The notes under the pieces: model-generated | Database searches by the model: none | Told to the model about the DNA's origin: nothing | The model's input: the letters and a program-made list of their open reading frames with translations, nothing else | Made by a program: the position numbers and the translations under genes | Shown here: positions 1 to 13,217 of the stretch, piece by piece | How positions within the stretch are numbered: the stretch's first letter is position 1 | How the letters are laid out: the number at the start of each line of letters is the position of its first letter | From: Tubulanus polymorphus | Taxonomy: Eukaryota; Nemertea; Palaeonemertea; Tubulaniformes; Tubulanidae | Reading direction: 5' to 3' | Assembly (NCBI RefSeq): GCF_964204645.1 | Contig: NC_134029.1 | Span: forward strand, 14,996,850-15,060,849 | Length of the DNA stretch: 64,000 nucleotides

Positions 1-904
1 GTCGTTACAAAAGCGCTGTCGGGCTGTAAACATCGAAAATTTAGCCACATTCAATGGGGCGACATGTTTTTCGAGTCGTCATCCCGAAATCAACCCGCAG
101 ACCGACTGTCACTTCGATTATCAATTCAAGTATAAATGAACTAATTTATTGCCGCAGACTTCACATTCAGTCGCGGTCTTCAAACAGTGATTTTAACAAT
201 AGCCCATTTTCCTCATCAAATCATATTACCGATACACTGGAAATTTACTACTTTAGATTTTAAAAGCACTGTCGAGCCGTAAACATCGACGAATCGACGT
301 GTGTTACTACATCGTCGTTCCGGGGATCAGCTGCGAGTTTCTCCTCATCATGAGAATTAAATCGAGTACAAATTAATTTATAACTACCAGTGATTTGGCT
401 GCGGGCGTCAAGCAGTTAGTTTAGCAATACCTATTTTTCTTTACCAAATTAACCGTGTATTTACTTAGATAAATCATAAGTGTACCGGGGAGTCGTAGGC
501 CTAAACTAAACAAGAGATATAACGGAGAAAAGCTGTTACGTCGACGAGGTATCAAAATTAAGAAATATATTACTTTATTCGGCCGCGGGCTTCAACCTCT
601 TTATCAATACCATCAATACTCTATATTTCCTACAGGACATACCGATCATTGTCAAATCCACAAGGTATTTACTAAATACAAGTATACAACACACTCCTAT
701 CCGTAGGCTGGACTCACACTTGACATTCGGAGTAAGCGTTCGCTGTGGAGGAAAGGAGATCGTTCGCTGTGTCGCTTGAAGTGTTTATCGAGTTTTACGC
801 GACCTTAAGGCTTAAGTATGGTGGCTGATACGATAAAAAAACACGAATATGCAAATGAGGGCGACATTACGACAAAACGACAAAACTAAAATAACGCGAG
901 AAAA
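1..904. repeat. Conserved flank of the 31-bp minisatellite unit (partial)
   Basis: This starts inside a repeat unit at the window edge. The same sequence recurs near 11,030-11,935, 18,830-20,035, 23,340-24,400, 27,520-28,700, 31,560-32,750 and 36,020-36,935, always leading into a minisatellite array. Landmarks are cgttacaaaagc(a/g)ctgtcggg, ttcggccgcggg and gatcgttcgctgtgtcgcttg. I see no coding potential; a 69-aa ORF here recurs in another copy only because the DNA is repeated. Confidence 0.85.
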
Positions 905-2292
905 CAATGATTTTGATTTTGTCGCCCGCGACAATTCAATATTTTGGTTTTGTCGCCCGCGAAAAATTCAATATTTTGGTTTTATCGCCCACGACAATTC
1001 ATAACTTTGGTTTTATCGCCAGCGACAATTCATTATTTTGGTTTGTCGCCCGCGACAATCCTTCTTTTTAGTTTTGTCGCCCGCGACAATTCATTATTTT
1101 GGTTTTATATTTTGTTTTTGTCGCCTGCGACAATTTTTTTTTTGGTTTTGTCGCCCGCGACAATTCAATATTTTGGTTTTATCGCCTGCAACAATTCAAT
1201 ATTTTGGTTTTAACGCCCGCGATAATTCATTATTTTGGTTTTGTCGCCCGAGACAATTCATTATTTTGGTTTTATCGCCCGCGACAATTCATTATTACGT
1301 TTTTATCGCCCGCGACAATTCATTATTTTGGTTTTGTCGCCCGCAACAATTCACCATTTTGGTTTTGTCGCCCGCAACAATTCATTTTTTTGGTTTTGTC
1401 ACCCGACAATTCTTTTTTTGGTTTTTTCGCCCGCGACAATTCATTAGTTTGGTTTTGTCGCCCACGGAAATTCACCATTTTGGTTTTGTCCCCTGGACAA
1501 TTCACCATTTTGGTTTTTGTCACCCGCGACAATTCATTATTTTGGTTTTGTCACCCCGACAATTCTTTTTTTGGTTTTGTCGCCCGCGACAATTCATTAG
1601 TTTGGTTTTGTCTCCCGCGACAATTCAATATTTTGGTTTTATCGCCCGCGACAATTCATTACTTTGCTTTTATCTCCAGCGACAATTCATTATTTTGGTT
1701 TTGTCGCCCGCGACAATTCTTCTTTTGGTTTTGTCGCCCGCAACAATTCATTATTTTGGTTTTATATTTTGTTTTTATCGCCCGCGACAATTCATTATTT
1801 TGGTTTTATATTTTTTTTTTGTCACCCACGACAATTTTTTTTTTGGTTTTGTCGCCCACGACAATTCAATATTTTGGTTTTGTCGCCCGCGACAAATCAT
1901 TATTTTGGTTTTATTGCCCGCGACAATTCAATATTTTGGTTTTATCGCCCGCGATAATTTTGTCCCACGAGACATTTCAATATTTTGGTTTTATCGCCTG
2001 CAACAATTCAATATTTTGGTTTTATCGCCCGCGATAATTCATTATTTTGGTTTTGTCGCCCGAGACAATTCATTATTTTGGTTTTATCGCCCGCGACAAT
2101 TCATTATTACGGTTTTATCGCCCGCGACAATTCATTATTTTGGTTTTGTCGCCCGCAACAATTCACCATTTTGGTTTTGTCGCCCGCAACAATTCATTTT
2201 TTTGGTTTTGTCACCCGACAATTCTTTTTTTGGTTTTTTCGCCCGCGACAATTCATTAGTTTGGTTTTGTCGCCCGCGACAATTCTTTTTCA
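905..2292. repeat. 31-bp minisatellite array A1
   Basis: This is a tandem array of the 31-bp unit TTTTGGTTTTRTCGCCCGCGACAATTCATTA, with point variants and a few shortened or longer units (for example ttatattttgttttt spacers). G-type units contain a hyphenated palindrome, TTGTCGC-CC-GCGACAA. The block from about 1,170-1,480 recurs almost unchanged at about 1,985-2,290, which shows duplication inside the array. The ORFs of 97-456 codons crossing it are products of the 31-bp period. Confidence 0.95.
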
Positions 2293-3692
2293 GTCCACTT
2301 GGGACTTTAGTCCCAGCGGGCTATTGCGTTCACTTTTCGTCCGTCCGTCCGTCCGTCCATAGACGGAATCCAGTTATTTCTGGAAGTTTTGAAGACGCTT
2401 CAAGGTAATGTCTTGATATTTGGTTTATACATGTATCTACCCTAGACACATCGTCAGCCCAAAAACTGGCCCTGTCAGATTCAAGATGGTCGACTGGCAG
2501 CCATTGTTGTTTGCCATAATCAGCACTTCTTAAACATTTTCGAAGTTTTCGTGGGAAATTTTGAAGACGCTTTGATTAATTACCTTGATCTTTCGTTTAT
2601 ATTTGAATCTACCAAAGGCCCATCAGCATAAGAAAATTGGGTCGATCTGACTCAAGATGGCCGTCCTATGACCTTTTTAGTGCCCAAAAATGTCAATTTT
2701 GGCCAGAATTCTAGGTCCTGTAGCTTCCTACTGGTTTGCCATTTCTCATTGCAATTGCTGATGGGTATTCTTTAGAGAGGGATGTTTTATACCTGGCTTA
2801 GGTATTTTGATCAGCCAATTATGACGCAATTGGCGGCCATCTTGTGTCATCAGTACTCATTCGTAGGTGGGAAAAAGTTTTTCCACATTAGATTGATACC
2901 TAAGCATATTGTGTTACTATATTCAATTGGAAAGTTGTAGCCCATAAAGTGTTCTATGATTTTGGTGAGTTTCAAGGTCATTGGTTTTTGTATGTGGCCA
3001 TCAGGGGGCGTTGAATAATACAATAACTTAGTATCGCTATATTATATTTGTACCAAGGCATATTTTGTTACCATGATCAATTGCAAAGTTGTAGTTCATG
3101 ACATCGTCTATGATTGTGGTGAGTTTTTAAGGACATTAGTTATTCCATATAGTCACCAGGGGTCGTTGAATAGTAGAAAAGCTTAGTTTTTCCTTATTAG
3201 ATTGGTACCTAGGCATAGTTTGTAACCATGATCCATTGCAAAGTTGTAGTTCATGACATCGTCTATGATTGTGGTGAGTTTTTAAGGACATTAGTTATTC
3301 CATATAGTCACCAGGGGGCGCTGAATAGTAGAATGGCTAAGTATTTCCTTATTAGATTGGTACCTAGGCATATTTGTTACTATGATCAATTGCAAAGTTG
3401 TATTTCATGACATGTACTACAATTGTGGTGAGTTTTAAGGTCATTGGGTTTTGCATATGGTCACCAGGGGCGTTGAATAGTAGAATAACTTAGTATTTCC
3501 ATATTAAATTGGTAACGAGGCATATTTCACAATCAATTACAAAATCATAGCTGCTCACATGTTCTATGATTGTGGTGGTTTTCAAGGTCATTGGTTTTTG
3601 TATATGGTCACTAGAGGGCGTTGTGTATTGAAATTGTTAGATTGTTGAGCATTTGAAACCACTTCCCAAGTGAGCATGGTGTCCCTGCACCC
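2293..3692. repeat. 1.4-kb interspersed repeat inserted in the array (copy 1)
   Basis: This begins with a hairpin (GGGACTTTAGTCCC) and a (CGTC/CCGT)n stretch, and ends just before the array resumes at about 3,693. The middle has repeated AAGATGGCCG motifs. The 3' half consists of about 155-bp tandem subrepeats, each with a CACCAGGGGGCG-like core. Related copies lie at 4,187-5,238, 15,604-16,566 and (tail only) 22,294-22,515. No ORF is conserved between copies, so this looks like a non-autonomous element. Confidence 0.8.
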
Positions 3693-4186
3693 CTAGTTTG
3701 GTTTTGTCGCCCACGACAATTCATTATTCTGGTTTTGTCGCACGCAACAATTCAATATTTTGTTTTTGTCGTCCGCGACAATTCATTATTTTGGTTTTAT
3801 CGCCGCGGCAATTCAATATTTTGGTTTTAACGCCCGCGACAATTCATTATTGTGGTTTTATCGCCCGCGACAATTCATTATTTTGGTTTTATCGCCCTCG
3901 ACAATTCATTATTTTTGTTTTGTCGCCCGAGACAATTCATTATTTTGGTTTTATCGCCCGCGACAATTCATTATTTTGGTTTTGTCGCCCGCGACAATTC
4001 ATTATTTTGGTTTTATCGCCCGAGACAATTCATTATTCTGGTTTTATCGCCCGCGACAATTCAATATTTTTGTTTTATTGCCCGCGACAATTCATTAGTT
4101 TGGTTTTATCACCCGCGACAATTCAATATTTTGGTTTTATCATCCGCGACAATTCATTAGTTTGGTTTTGTCGCCCGTGACAATTC
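3693..4186. repeat. 31-bp minisatellite array A2
   Basis: This is the same 31-bp unit as A1, resuming after the inserted repeat and broken again at its right end by a second copy of that repeat. The ORFs of 102-160 codons here are repeat artefacts. Confidence 0.93.
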
Positions 4187-5238
4187 TTTTTCAGTCCACT
4201 TGGGACTTTAGTCCCAGCGGGCTATTGTGTTCACTTTTCGTCCGTCCGTCCGTCCATAGACGGAATCCAGTTATTTTGGGAAGTTTTGAAGACGCTTCAA
4301 GGTAATGTCTTGATATTTGATTTATACATGTATCTACCCTAGACCCATCGTCAGCCCAAAAACTGGCCCTGTCAGATTCAAGATGGCCGACTGGCAGCCA
4401 TTGTTGTTTGCCAAAATCAGCACTTTTTAACATTTTCGAAGTTTTCGTGGGAAATTTTGAAGACGCTTTGATCAATTACCTTGATCTTTCGTTTATATTT
4501 GAATCTACCAAAGGCCCATCAGCATAATAAAATTGGGTCGATCTGACTCAAGATGGCCGGCCTACCTTTTTAGTGCCCAAAAATGTCAATTTTGGCCAGA
4601 ATTCTAGGTCCTGTAGCTTCCTACTGGTTTGCCATTTCTCATTGCAATTGCTGATGGGTATTCCTTAGAGAGGGATGTTTTATACCTGGGACAGGTATTT
4701 TTGATCAGCCAATTATGACGCAATTGGCGGCCATCTTGGTGTCATCAGTACTCATTCGTAGGTGGGAAAAAGTTTTTCCACATTAAATCGATACCTAAGC
4801 ATATTGTGTTACTATATTCAATTGGAAAGTTGTAGCCCATAACGTGTTCTATGATTTTGGGGAGTTTCAAGGTCATTGGTTTTAGTATGTGGCCATCAGG
4901 GGGCGTTGAATAATACAATAAGTTAGTATTGCTATATTATATTTGTACCAAGGCATATTTTGTAACCATGATCAATTGCAAAGTTGTAGTTCATGACATC
5001 GTCTATGATTGTGGTGAGTTTTTAAGGACATTAGTTATTCCATATAGTCACCAGGGGGCGTTGAATAGTAGAATGGCTTAGTATTTCCTTATTAGATTGG
5101 TACCTAGGCATATTTTGTGACCATGATCCATTGCAAAGTTGTAGATCATGACATCGTCTATGATTGTGGTGAGTTTTTAAGGACATTAGTTATTCCATAT
5201 AGTCACCAGGGGGCGTTGAATAGTAGAATGGCTTAGTA
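4187..5238. repeat. 1.4-kb interspersed repeat (copy 2, 3'-truncated)
   Basis: This has the same left end as copy 1 (cagtccacttgggactttagtccc) and closely similar order through the AAGATGGCC and CACCAGGGGGCG subrepeats. It joins array sequence abruptly at about 5,238, before the usual right end. Confidence 0.8.
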
Positions 5239-5547
5239 TGACAATTCAATATTTTGGTTTTAACGCCCGCGACAATTCATTATTGTGGTTTTATCGCCCG
5301 CGACAATTCATTATTTTGGTTTTATCGCCCGCGACGATTCATTATTTTTGTTTTGTCGCCCGTGACAATTAAATATTTTGGTTTTGTCGCCCTCGACAAT
5401 TCAATATTTTGGTTTTGTCGCCCACGGCAATTCAATATTTTGGTTTTATCGCCCGCGACAATTCATTATTTTTGTTTTGTCACCCGTGACAATTCAATAT
5501 TTTGGTTTTGTCACCCCCGACAATTCATAATTTTGGTTTTTTCGCCC
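5239..5547. repeat. 31-bp minisatellite array A3
   Basis: This is a short block of about ten 31-bp units, ending at ttcgcccgtggttttgtcgg. The same array end recurs at about 22,815. Confidence 0.9.
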
Positions 5548-5990
5548 GTGGTTTTGTCGGAACATTAAGTTATTTGGTCGAACAGTGTGTTAAGGTCGTT
5601 TTGGAAATTTACTCGGTCTGGTATATTTGGGATTACTGTGTATGTCATTTGTCAGGACATTAAACAGAAGACGACTTAGGATACTACCTTGCGTGACTCC
5701 ACTAGTTAGACCGTCTCATTCCAAGATGAGGCGTTCCGTTGATTTCGGTTACAAGTTTCCGTTCAGAGATAACTGCTGAGCCATTTGGGCGACCTATCAT
5801 TGATACTGTTTCCTAATAGCCTGTTTAGTAATGGCTGATGTTGAGCCTTATAAAATGCTTTGTTGAAATCCACCGTTGAACAGGATTCTCAGACTGTGCA
5901 GAAAACCCGTTATCGCTGCTTTGCAGCTATATTTATTATTATTATTAGGGTTTTCTGACTTTCGTCGAAAACCCTTTTGTAATTCTGTTG
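5548..5990. repeat. 3' flank of the minisatellite unit
   Basis: This shares aaatttactcggtctggtat, the aatggctgatgttg segment and gctgctttgcagctatattt with copies at about 18,230-18,560, 22,830-23,200, 27,040-27,390, 31,010-31,360 and 35,465-35,820. It ends in (ATT)n and an imperfect hairpin at 5,947-5,975, then diverges into unique sequence. Confidence 0.8.
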
Positions 5991-6251
5991 ATTGTTATTA
6001 TTATTATTTACATATTTTCCACTTTTTTTTCGCTCATAAAATTCATCTTCTATCAGATTCGACAACTAACTGCTTCTAATTGAAATGTAGAATTCTGATA
6101 GTAATATAACACGCATTCGCTCCGCGTAGATTATACCTATGCACTCTCCGTCCTATTTTAAACTTAAAATTACTTACTGAAAGATAACACCGGATGATAG
6201 TAGCAATCGCGACTCGCCCTGTCCGGTACTCCCACTAATGATAATACAGCG

Positions 6252-6345
6252 TCCTGTCCTGTGGCATGGTGGGATAAGGTGTTTGACTCCCAACTGAGAG
6301 GTCGAGGGTTCGAATCCCAGTGAAACCATGCATTATCACAGTACA
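6252..6345 (+). repeat. tRNA-derived SINE head
   Basis: The A-box-like sequence TGGCATGGTGG at 6,262-6,272 is followed about 35 bp later by a perfect B box, GGTTCGAATCC (6,307-6,317). The spacing fits a tRNA-type RNA polymerase III promoter. The cloverleaf is not complete enough to call a tRNA gene. Confidence 0.55.
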
Positions 6346-7929
6346 GCGCCGGCGCGCAACAATTGTTTTATTAATGAAACAACATGGTGGATGGTTGAAA
6401 TTATTTTCGGCTTAAATTTATCGCGAGTTTTAGGGCTTTAATGAATTTCACGAAACCATGATTTCTAAAATGAGTCAATTGATTAATTCTATTCGTAAAT
6501 CAATTTACGTTGGCTACGTTCAGTTGACGACTCGTATCGATGACAACGACAGCGGAGTTTATGTATCTATAACGGATATTCCGTTATAGTTCTATGATGT
6601 ATTTTAAGGTGAGAATCCGTTAACCAGGGAATGTATTAAATGATTTCTTTAATAATATGAGTATGGTAGCAAATGAGTAGGCCTACTGGGTGAAGCAATG
6701 ATCATTGTTGGCTACTTACTTAATGCCTAGCTTTTTTGGGGGATGCGCCTAGAATAGATTTAGGCCCTAAATATAATGGGTAGAGCCAGTCAGTGGAATG
6801 CCTTAATAGCAGCTAGTTATGGCCTGGTTTACACTGAATGTGCATGACAATTTATTTTGATTACTTTCTTTCCAGCTATTATTCGTGGAATGAACTGGTC
6901 ACTACGGTCTTCAATTCCTTTGCGGATTCTTGCAGGAATATTAAACCACAGTGCGCAAATGTATGTTTCAAATTAGGCTTTTTCGACATTGACAGCCAAA
7001 GACGTAACTTAACACGCTAACTTAAGCGCAACTGTCTCAGATGCTGTAAGTACTTGACGTTTTGCGTAATTTTTTTTTTAATGCAATATTTGGATTAGTA
7101 ATCAGTCGTGCTAACGTACATGCAGAATTGGATTCATTGTAATTATGGGATGATAATTCCTGGGCGTCACGAGTCCTGCGACATACCCTTGATATGAAGC
7201 TTTTTTAATGTTAATCATTGACTTGTTTTGGAGTAAACTGAATAGCCCTTAAAATACCAATGCCACGTGGCTTGGTGTCTATGCTCTACGAGACTGTAGC
7301 TAAGTAATTCTTACATTTGTTTGCTTAATTACAGATGGAAAGAGGTCAGATGGCATGAAAATCGACTGTGGCTGACTAATTGGCACGAGTAACCAAAATG
7401 CTTCAATCATCAGGGGTAGACAAATTAGCCGAAGATGAATGAAAACTTCACCTTGATGATCATCAGTTGATTTTGCTATAATTATTTGCCTGGATATATC
7501 CTTTATTTCAAAATCTGTCTTCAGTAGAATTTCTTTCAATAAAATATTTTGAAGGTTGAATTTGAATTGATCTTAAAACCAGAGAAAGCATTCAGAAATT
7601 TAGAAAATCCTTGACTCATAATCAAATTCTGTGAAGTCAGTTAAGGTCTTTTTGGTCGAATCAAGCCGAGGGCTCAGGTGACTAAAACTCAATTCCTCAC
7701 TGTCTTATAATGCCGAGTACGACGGAGTTTACACACTGAAAAACGTTGGGCTGTGTAAGTGTAATTTGGATAAGTCCACAATATAATGACCGCCCTGCCC
7801 CGCTGCATCTGAGACGTCAACAAGTTAGACTGTATTGCTTCGATGACAAACTGACTCCTACGCAAGATAACCATCCAATTCAAATGTAAATTAAGAAAGA
7901 AAACAACAAAACTAGTTGCGTTGATCAAC

Positions 7930-8089
7930 AAAAATAAATCAATAGTTTATTACAATACTTTAATTTCAAAATAAGGATAGAAAAAATTGAACAATAAGTG
8001 TGTTTGCCATGCGTCTTTAAATATTTCCCAAGAATATGTCTTTGTCTGGCCACCACCTGCCTCGACGTCAGACTTTTTCGAGATTTTCG
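7930..8089 (-). other. Possible terminal coding exon of a minus-strand host gene
   Basis: On the minus strand, a pyrimidine-rich tract ending in TTTTTAG (intron side about 8,090-8,110) opens a reading frame of about 45 codons. It stops at TAA 7,950-7,952, which overlaps an AATAAA signal. The encoded tail includes GGGQTKTYSWE. The signals fit a last exon with its polyadenylation site. I do not recognise the protein and found no convincing internal exon, so this is an inference from splice-like signals. Confidence 0.3.
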
Positions 8090-8469
8090 CTAAAAATACG
8101 AAACAAGACAAAATTGATGGATGGGAATCATACATGCTACATTCACTTTTACTGCGAAGATTGGAATGAGGTAAAGCTATTTTCTAGGAGGAAAAATTGA
8201 GTCAAATGATGTTTCAAAATCTGGACGGGAAAAGTTTTACTGAATTGTATGGCTAATGGCAAATACATGTTTATATTGATAAGGTAAATATCTGTATAAA
8301 AGGTTGTATAGCAACTTGAATTGAAGGATTAATGCAATAGGTCTCTTATTCTAAAAGACGAGTGAGCCATACTTACTAGATTGGTCATGTGAATCAACAT
8401 CAAATTTAGAACTATCATCCAGTTTTAGTTTTCAATCAAAGACTAATATGAAATAAAGTACATATTTTT

Positions 8470-9020
8470 CTGATAACAACCTGGAATGAATTAAAATAAA
8501 TCTGAGGAATTCACCAAATTTCTGTATCGAACCCCTAATAGGGCCTATATAACCTATAGATTGATACTTACATACGACAAATTGACGAAGACACTTCATT
8601 TGACAGTATACAAACTCGCGGACAAACTCCCAAAATGAATCATGTCCTATTCACCTAGAATCAAACAAAATACAACTAAAAAATTCACAATACAGATTTC
8701 GGTTTCGAATCCTTCAAATAGCTGTTTACTTACATGAAACGAATTATCAAACTACTTCTGCCGACAGCATACCAACTCGCTGACAAACCCCCAAAATGAA
8801 GCGTGTCATGATAAACATCTGGAATTAAACGTAATAAAGCTACAAAATTTACAAAATTTACAAAATGTCGGTTTCGAATCCCTCAAATAGCCTTACACTT
8901 ACAAATGATGGATTATCAAACAACTATGAACTCCCACAACGCCACATGTCTTTGATAATCTACAATGAAAACCTGGAATTAAATTAAATAAATCTTAAAA
9001 TTCCGATTTGAACCCAACGT
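8470..9020. repeat. Three diverged tandem repeats of about 200 bp
   Basis: Three tandem copies share the order CTGGAATNAAA...AATAAA, a TTTCGAATCC-like segment, cttac...gaattatcaaac, and a segment ending cccaaaatgaa (best kept in copies 1 and 2). On the minus strand the first two copies carry GTAAGT, but their upstream frames are not conserved, so I do not call exons. Confidence 0.6.
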
Positions 9021-9689
9021 AGGCCCTCTCTCTCTACTTGTAGGCCTAAGATCTTGAAATAGGATAAATAATGTTATGATGAAAGAGGCATAATGGTTCG
9101 GAAAAAATTGAATTCAATATGGCTCTTGGCCCGGCAAAGTTTGCTTTTGAAATATCCTTTTGATTAGGCCTAGTTACACATTTTTAAAGCAAATTTCATT
9201 TTGCATCAAACTAAAAGCGGCTTTGTTGAGGAAAAGATTCTTTTGAGTCGTAAAATTTATAGCCTAGAACCAATTTCTTCGTCAAAGCGTGATGCGCAAT
9301 TTTGACTGGGTCTTATTTCCACGTGGTAGTGGACAGAAAATTTGAATAAGCCTAAATAATAGAATAATCTTTCTTAGGTTTCATGATAAAGATGCAGCAT
9401 TAACATAGATTAATGCTTATCTTTTACAATTAGGCTTATGTTTCAAAGGAAAACGCGCACAGTTGGTCGAACAGGGGTTAGGCATTGATGGTAGAGGGGC
9501 TGTGTGTGTGTGAAACAGAGAGATAAAAATGCACGGGAACGAGTTTGTCGAGTGGAGCTTATTATTCCATCAGGGATAGTGATTAGTGTACTATAGTCAT
9601 GTTATATATCAAAATGTTCCTTATTAGTTCCGCTGCATCGCTAAAAACTAATTGAGATAGGTTTCGCTGCATTTTTTTTACATATTACA

Positions 9690-9990
9690 TCACTTACAAC
9701 GATAAACGTCCATCGCCGACTGAAAAATTCACAAAAACTTCCGCATCGAGAGCGCCACCGCACCAATTCAAATTGGATCGGAAACCCTCCAGCGATGCAC
9801 TCTATGATCTTTAGAACCTGTCTTTGCTGGCTGGGAATAAGATATTTCTCAGCGCGAAGGGGGTGGGGCGCAGCGTCACCAGGTCCCGCTCCGCGAGGAA
9901 GCTAGATTTTCAAAGAAATGAGTGCACGCGACGGCCGTGACTACTTGTTAGTGACGTCATCAAGAATGATGGCTCCGAGGATCGCCACAT
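9690..9990 (-). promoter_or_regulatory. Possible minus-strand promoter and first exon
   Basis: This is a locally GC-rich patch in AT-rich DNA. It contains a palindromic CRE (TGACGTCA, about 9,953-9,960) and a GCGCCACCGC stretch. On the minus strand an ATG at 9,713 in context GGCGATGG is followed after 16 nt by GTAAGT (9,697-9,692), a consensus 5' splice site. With the possible last exon near 8.0 kb, this could be the start of a small host gene. The evidence is motif-level only. Confidence 0.25.
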
Positions 9991-10867
9991 CACAGGTTAC
10001 TGTGAATAAATGGGATTCGACCATTCAAAAGTTCAAAATGTACTTTCTTGTTTTGTAGAACAAGTTTATTCATGTCGTTATATAAAGCATTTTGTTTGAA
10101 ACATTCTTTAATAATGTTTGTTGAGTTTAAAGCCAATTGTCGTGGTGTAATTCGATACTGGTCACTGACATCAAAGTTTTAGTTTCTGTTCACATGTTTC
10201 GACTTATAAATATCCAACTTGTATGTTCTATCTTTTAATACAGGCCATGTGATTAATTGCGTATCACTCCATTAGTTTAAAAAGAGAGCACATATTTCGA
10301 TATTGTTAAATAATTAACTACATTTTTTTCTGTCACACGTTGATTTTTACCCATCACCTATAAAATTCAAATGCACGTGATGTATTCTGTAAGCTATGTA
10401 AGCTTGTTCTTAAAAATACACTATGAATTTTCAATTTGTACTGACCATAATAGTTTATTTTTCGTAAATAAAATTTATATTTTAATCAAATAATTTCAAA
10501 ATCTTTTCTATGCCCTCTGCAACAGAAAGTTACTAAGGACTATTACATATTCAGATGTACGTTGATAATTGATTTCAATCCTCCCTTCAAATAATTGAAC
10601 ATTATTTCGGAAGATGCAGGTGGCGCACAATCATAATACATACAACTCATCAAGCTGACGAGTCGTTTCCGTAACCAATGTTACAGACGGGTAACCGATC
10701 TACTCGACTCCGCAGACAATAAACGACCCGAGTAACCCCCAATTTGACTATAACTATAAATTATGTTATGTTAAACCGCATTGGTGTGACTTGACACGTC
10801 AAATGCGTATCCCGTATTGATATATTTCTATTATCCACTTTTCAAACTATGAATAGCACGCCTGCTC

Positions 10868-11935
10868 AGAAAACCTGTTATCACTGCTTTGCAGCTATAT
10901 TTAGGGTTTTCTGTTACATCACAGAAAACCCTATTGAGATTCGATTACCGCTGTTGCCGATACAATCCGTCTAATATCATTCAGCTCAGTTCGATCTACA
11001 AATACTCCGTGCGAATTTTGAAGAATCAACGTTACAAAAGCACTGTCGGGCCGTAAACATCGAAAATTGAGCCCCATTCAAAGAGCCGACATGTTTTTCT
11101 AAGTCGTCTTGCCGAAATCTACCGCACGTTTCTTGTCACATCGATTATCAATTCAAGCATAAATTAACAAATTTATTACCGAAAGATTGCACATTCTATC
11201 GCGGTTTTTTAAAAACTAATTTTAACAGTAACCCATTTTCCTCATCAAATTATATTACTGATACACAGGAAATTTACTACTTTAGATTTTAAAAGCACTG
11301 TCGAGCCGTAAACATCGACAAATCGACGTGTGTCACTACATCGTCGTTCCGGGAATCAGCTGCGAGTTTCTCCTCATTCTGAGAATCAAATCGAGTACAA
11401 ATTAATTTATTACTACCAGTGATTTGGCTGCGGGCGTCAAGCAGTTAATTTAGCAATACCTATTTTTCTTTACCAAATTTACCGTGTTTTTACTAAGATA
11501 AATCATAAGTGTACCGGGGAGTCGTAGGCCTTAACTAAACACGCCGAAGAGATATAGCGGAGAAAAGCTGTTATGTCGACGAGGTATCAAAATAAAAGAA
11601 TATATTACTTTATTCGGCCGCGGCCCTCTATATCAATACCATCAATACTCTATATTTCCTACAGTACATACCGATCATTGTCCAATCCACAAGGTATTTA
11701 CTGAATACAAGTATATAACACACTCCTATCCGTATGCTGGACTCACACTTGGCATTCGGAGTAAGCGTTCGCAGTGGGGGAAAGGAGATCGTTCGCTGTG
11801 TCGCTTGAAGTGTTTATCGAGTTTTACGCGACCTTAAAGCTTTAGTATGGTGGCTGATAAGATAAAAAAACACGAATATGCAAATAAGGGCGACATTACG
11901 ACAAAACGACAAAACTAAAATAACGCGAGAAAACA
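10868..11935. repeat. Flank of the minisatellite unit, with terminal-type hairpin
   Basis: This begins with the gctgctttgcagctatattt segment and a perfect hairpin at 10,903-10,932 (12-bp stem AGGGTTTTCTGT, loop TACATC). It continues through the cgttacaaaagcactgtcgg block to the start of the next array. Confidence 0.85.
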
Positions 11936-13205
11936 ATGATTTTGATTTTGTCGCCCGCGACAATTCATTATTTTGGTTTTATCGCCCACGACAATTCATT
12001 ACTTTGGTTTTATCGCCAGCAACAATGCATTATTTTGGTTTTGTCGCCCGCGACAATTCTTCTTTTTGGTTTTGTCGCCCGCGGCAATTCATTATTTTGG
12101 TTTTATATTTTGTTTTTGTCGCCCGCGAAATTTTTCTTTTTTGGTTTTGCCGCCTGCGACAATTCAATATTTTGATTTTATCGCCCGCGACAATTCAATA
12201 TTTTGGTTTTATCGCCCGCGATAATTCATTATTTTGGTTTTGTCGCCTGAGAAAATTCATTATTTTGGTTTTATCACCCGCGACAATTCATTATTACGGT
12301 TTTATCGCCCACGAAAATTCATTATTTTGGTTTTGTCGCCCGCGACAATTCACCATTTTGGTTTTGTCGCCCGCGACAATTCATTATTTTGGTTTTATCG
12401 CCCGCGACAATTCATTATTTTGGTTTTATCGCCCGCGACAATTCATTATTTTGGTTTTATCGCCCGCGACAATTCATTATTTTGGTTTTGTCGCCCCGAC
12501 AATTCTTTTTTTGGTTTTGTCGCCCGCGACAATTCATTAGTTTGGTTTTATCGCCCGCGACAATTCAATATTTTGGTTTTGTCGCCCGTGACAATTCACC
12601 ATTTTGGTTTTGTCGCGCGCGACAATTCATTGTTTGTGTTTTGTCCCCCCGACAATTCTTTTTTTGGTTTTGTCGCCCGTGACAATTCATTAGTTTGGTT
12701 TTGTCGCCCGCGACAATTCAATATTTTGGTTTTATCGCCCACGACAATTCATTACTTTGGTTTTATCTCCAGCGACAATTCATTATTTTGGTTTTGTCGC
12801 CCGCGACAATTCTTGTTTTTGGTTTTGACGCCCGCGACAATTCATTATTTTGGTTTTATACTTTGTTTTTGTCGCCCGCGACACTATTTTTTTGGTTTTG
12901 TCGACCGCGACAATTCAATATTTTGGTTTTGTCGCCCGCGACAATTCATTATTTTGGTTTTATCGCCCGCGACAATTCAATATTTTGGTTTTATCGCCCG
13001 CGATAATTCATTTTTTGGTTTTATCGCCCGCGACAATTCAATATTTTGTTTTTATCGTCCGCGACAATTCATTATTTTGGTTTTGTCGCCCGAGACAATT
13101 CATTATTTTGGTTTTATCACCCGCGACAATTCATTATTTTGGTTTTGTCGCCCGCGACAATTCATTATTTTGGTTTTATCGCCCGAGACAATTCATTAAT
13201 TTCAT
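11936..13205. repeat. 31-bp minisatellite array A4
   Basis: This array has about 40 units of the 31-bp repeat. Its right end runs into gctaatgac and the TTAA-flanked MITE. ORFs of up to 321 codons on the plus strand are artefacts of the repeat. Confidence 0.95.
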
Positions 13206-13217
13206 TACATGCTAATG

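Larger units (their letters stand above)
5991..10867. other. Mostly unique, non-repetitive interval
   Basis: This is AT-rich sequence without the minisatellite family. Beyond the SINE head, the possible exon and promoter, and the 200-bp repeats listed separately, I see no supported gene. The ORFs of 60-80 codons on either strand show no recognisable family. Confidence 0.6.

Noticed and set aside
1038-2408. A 456-codon ORF (and 529 codons at 20,716-22,305) as real proteins
   Set aside because: They lie on a stop-free 31-bp tandem repeat, overlap equally long ORFs in other frames, and their boundaries follow the array ends.
8560-8900. Tandemly duplicated exons with GTAAGT donors
   Set aside because: Reading frames before the donors are not conserved among the three copies.
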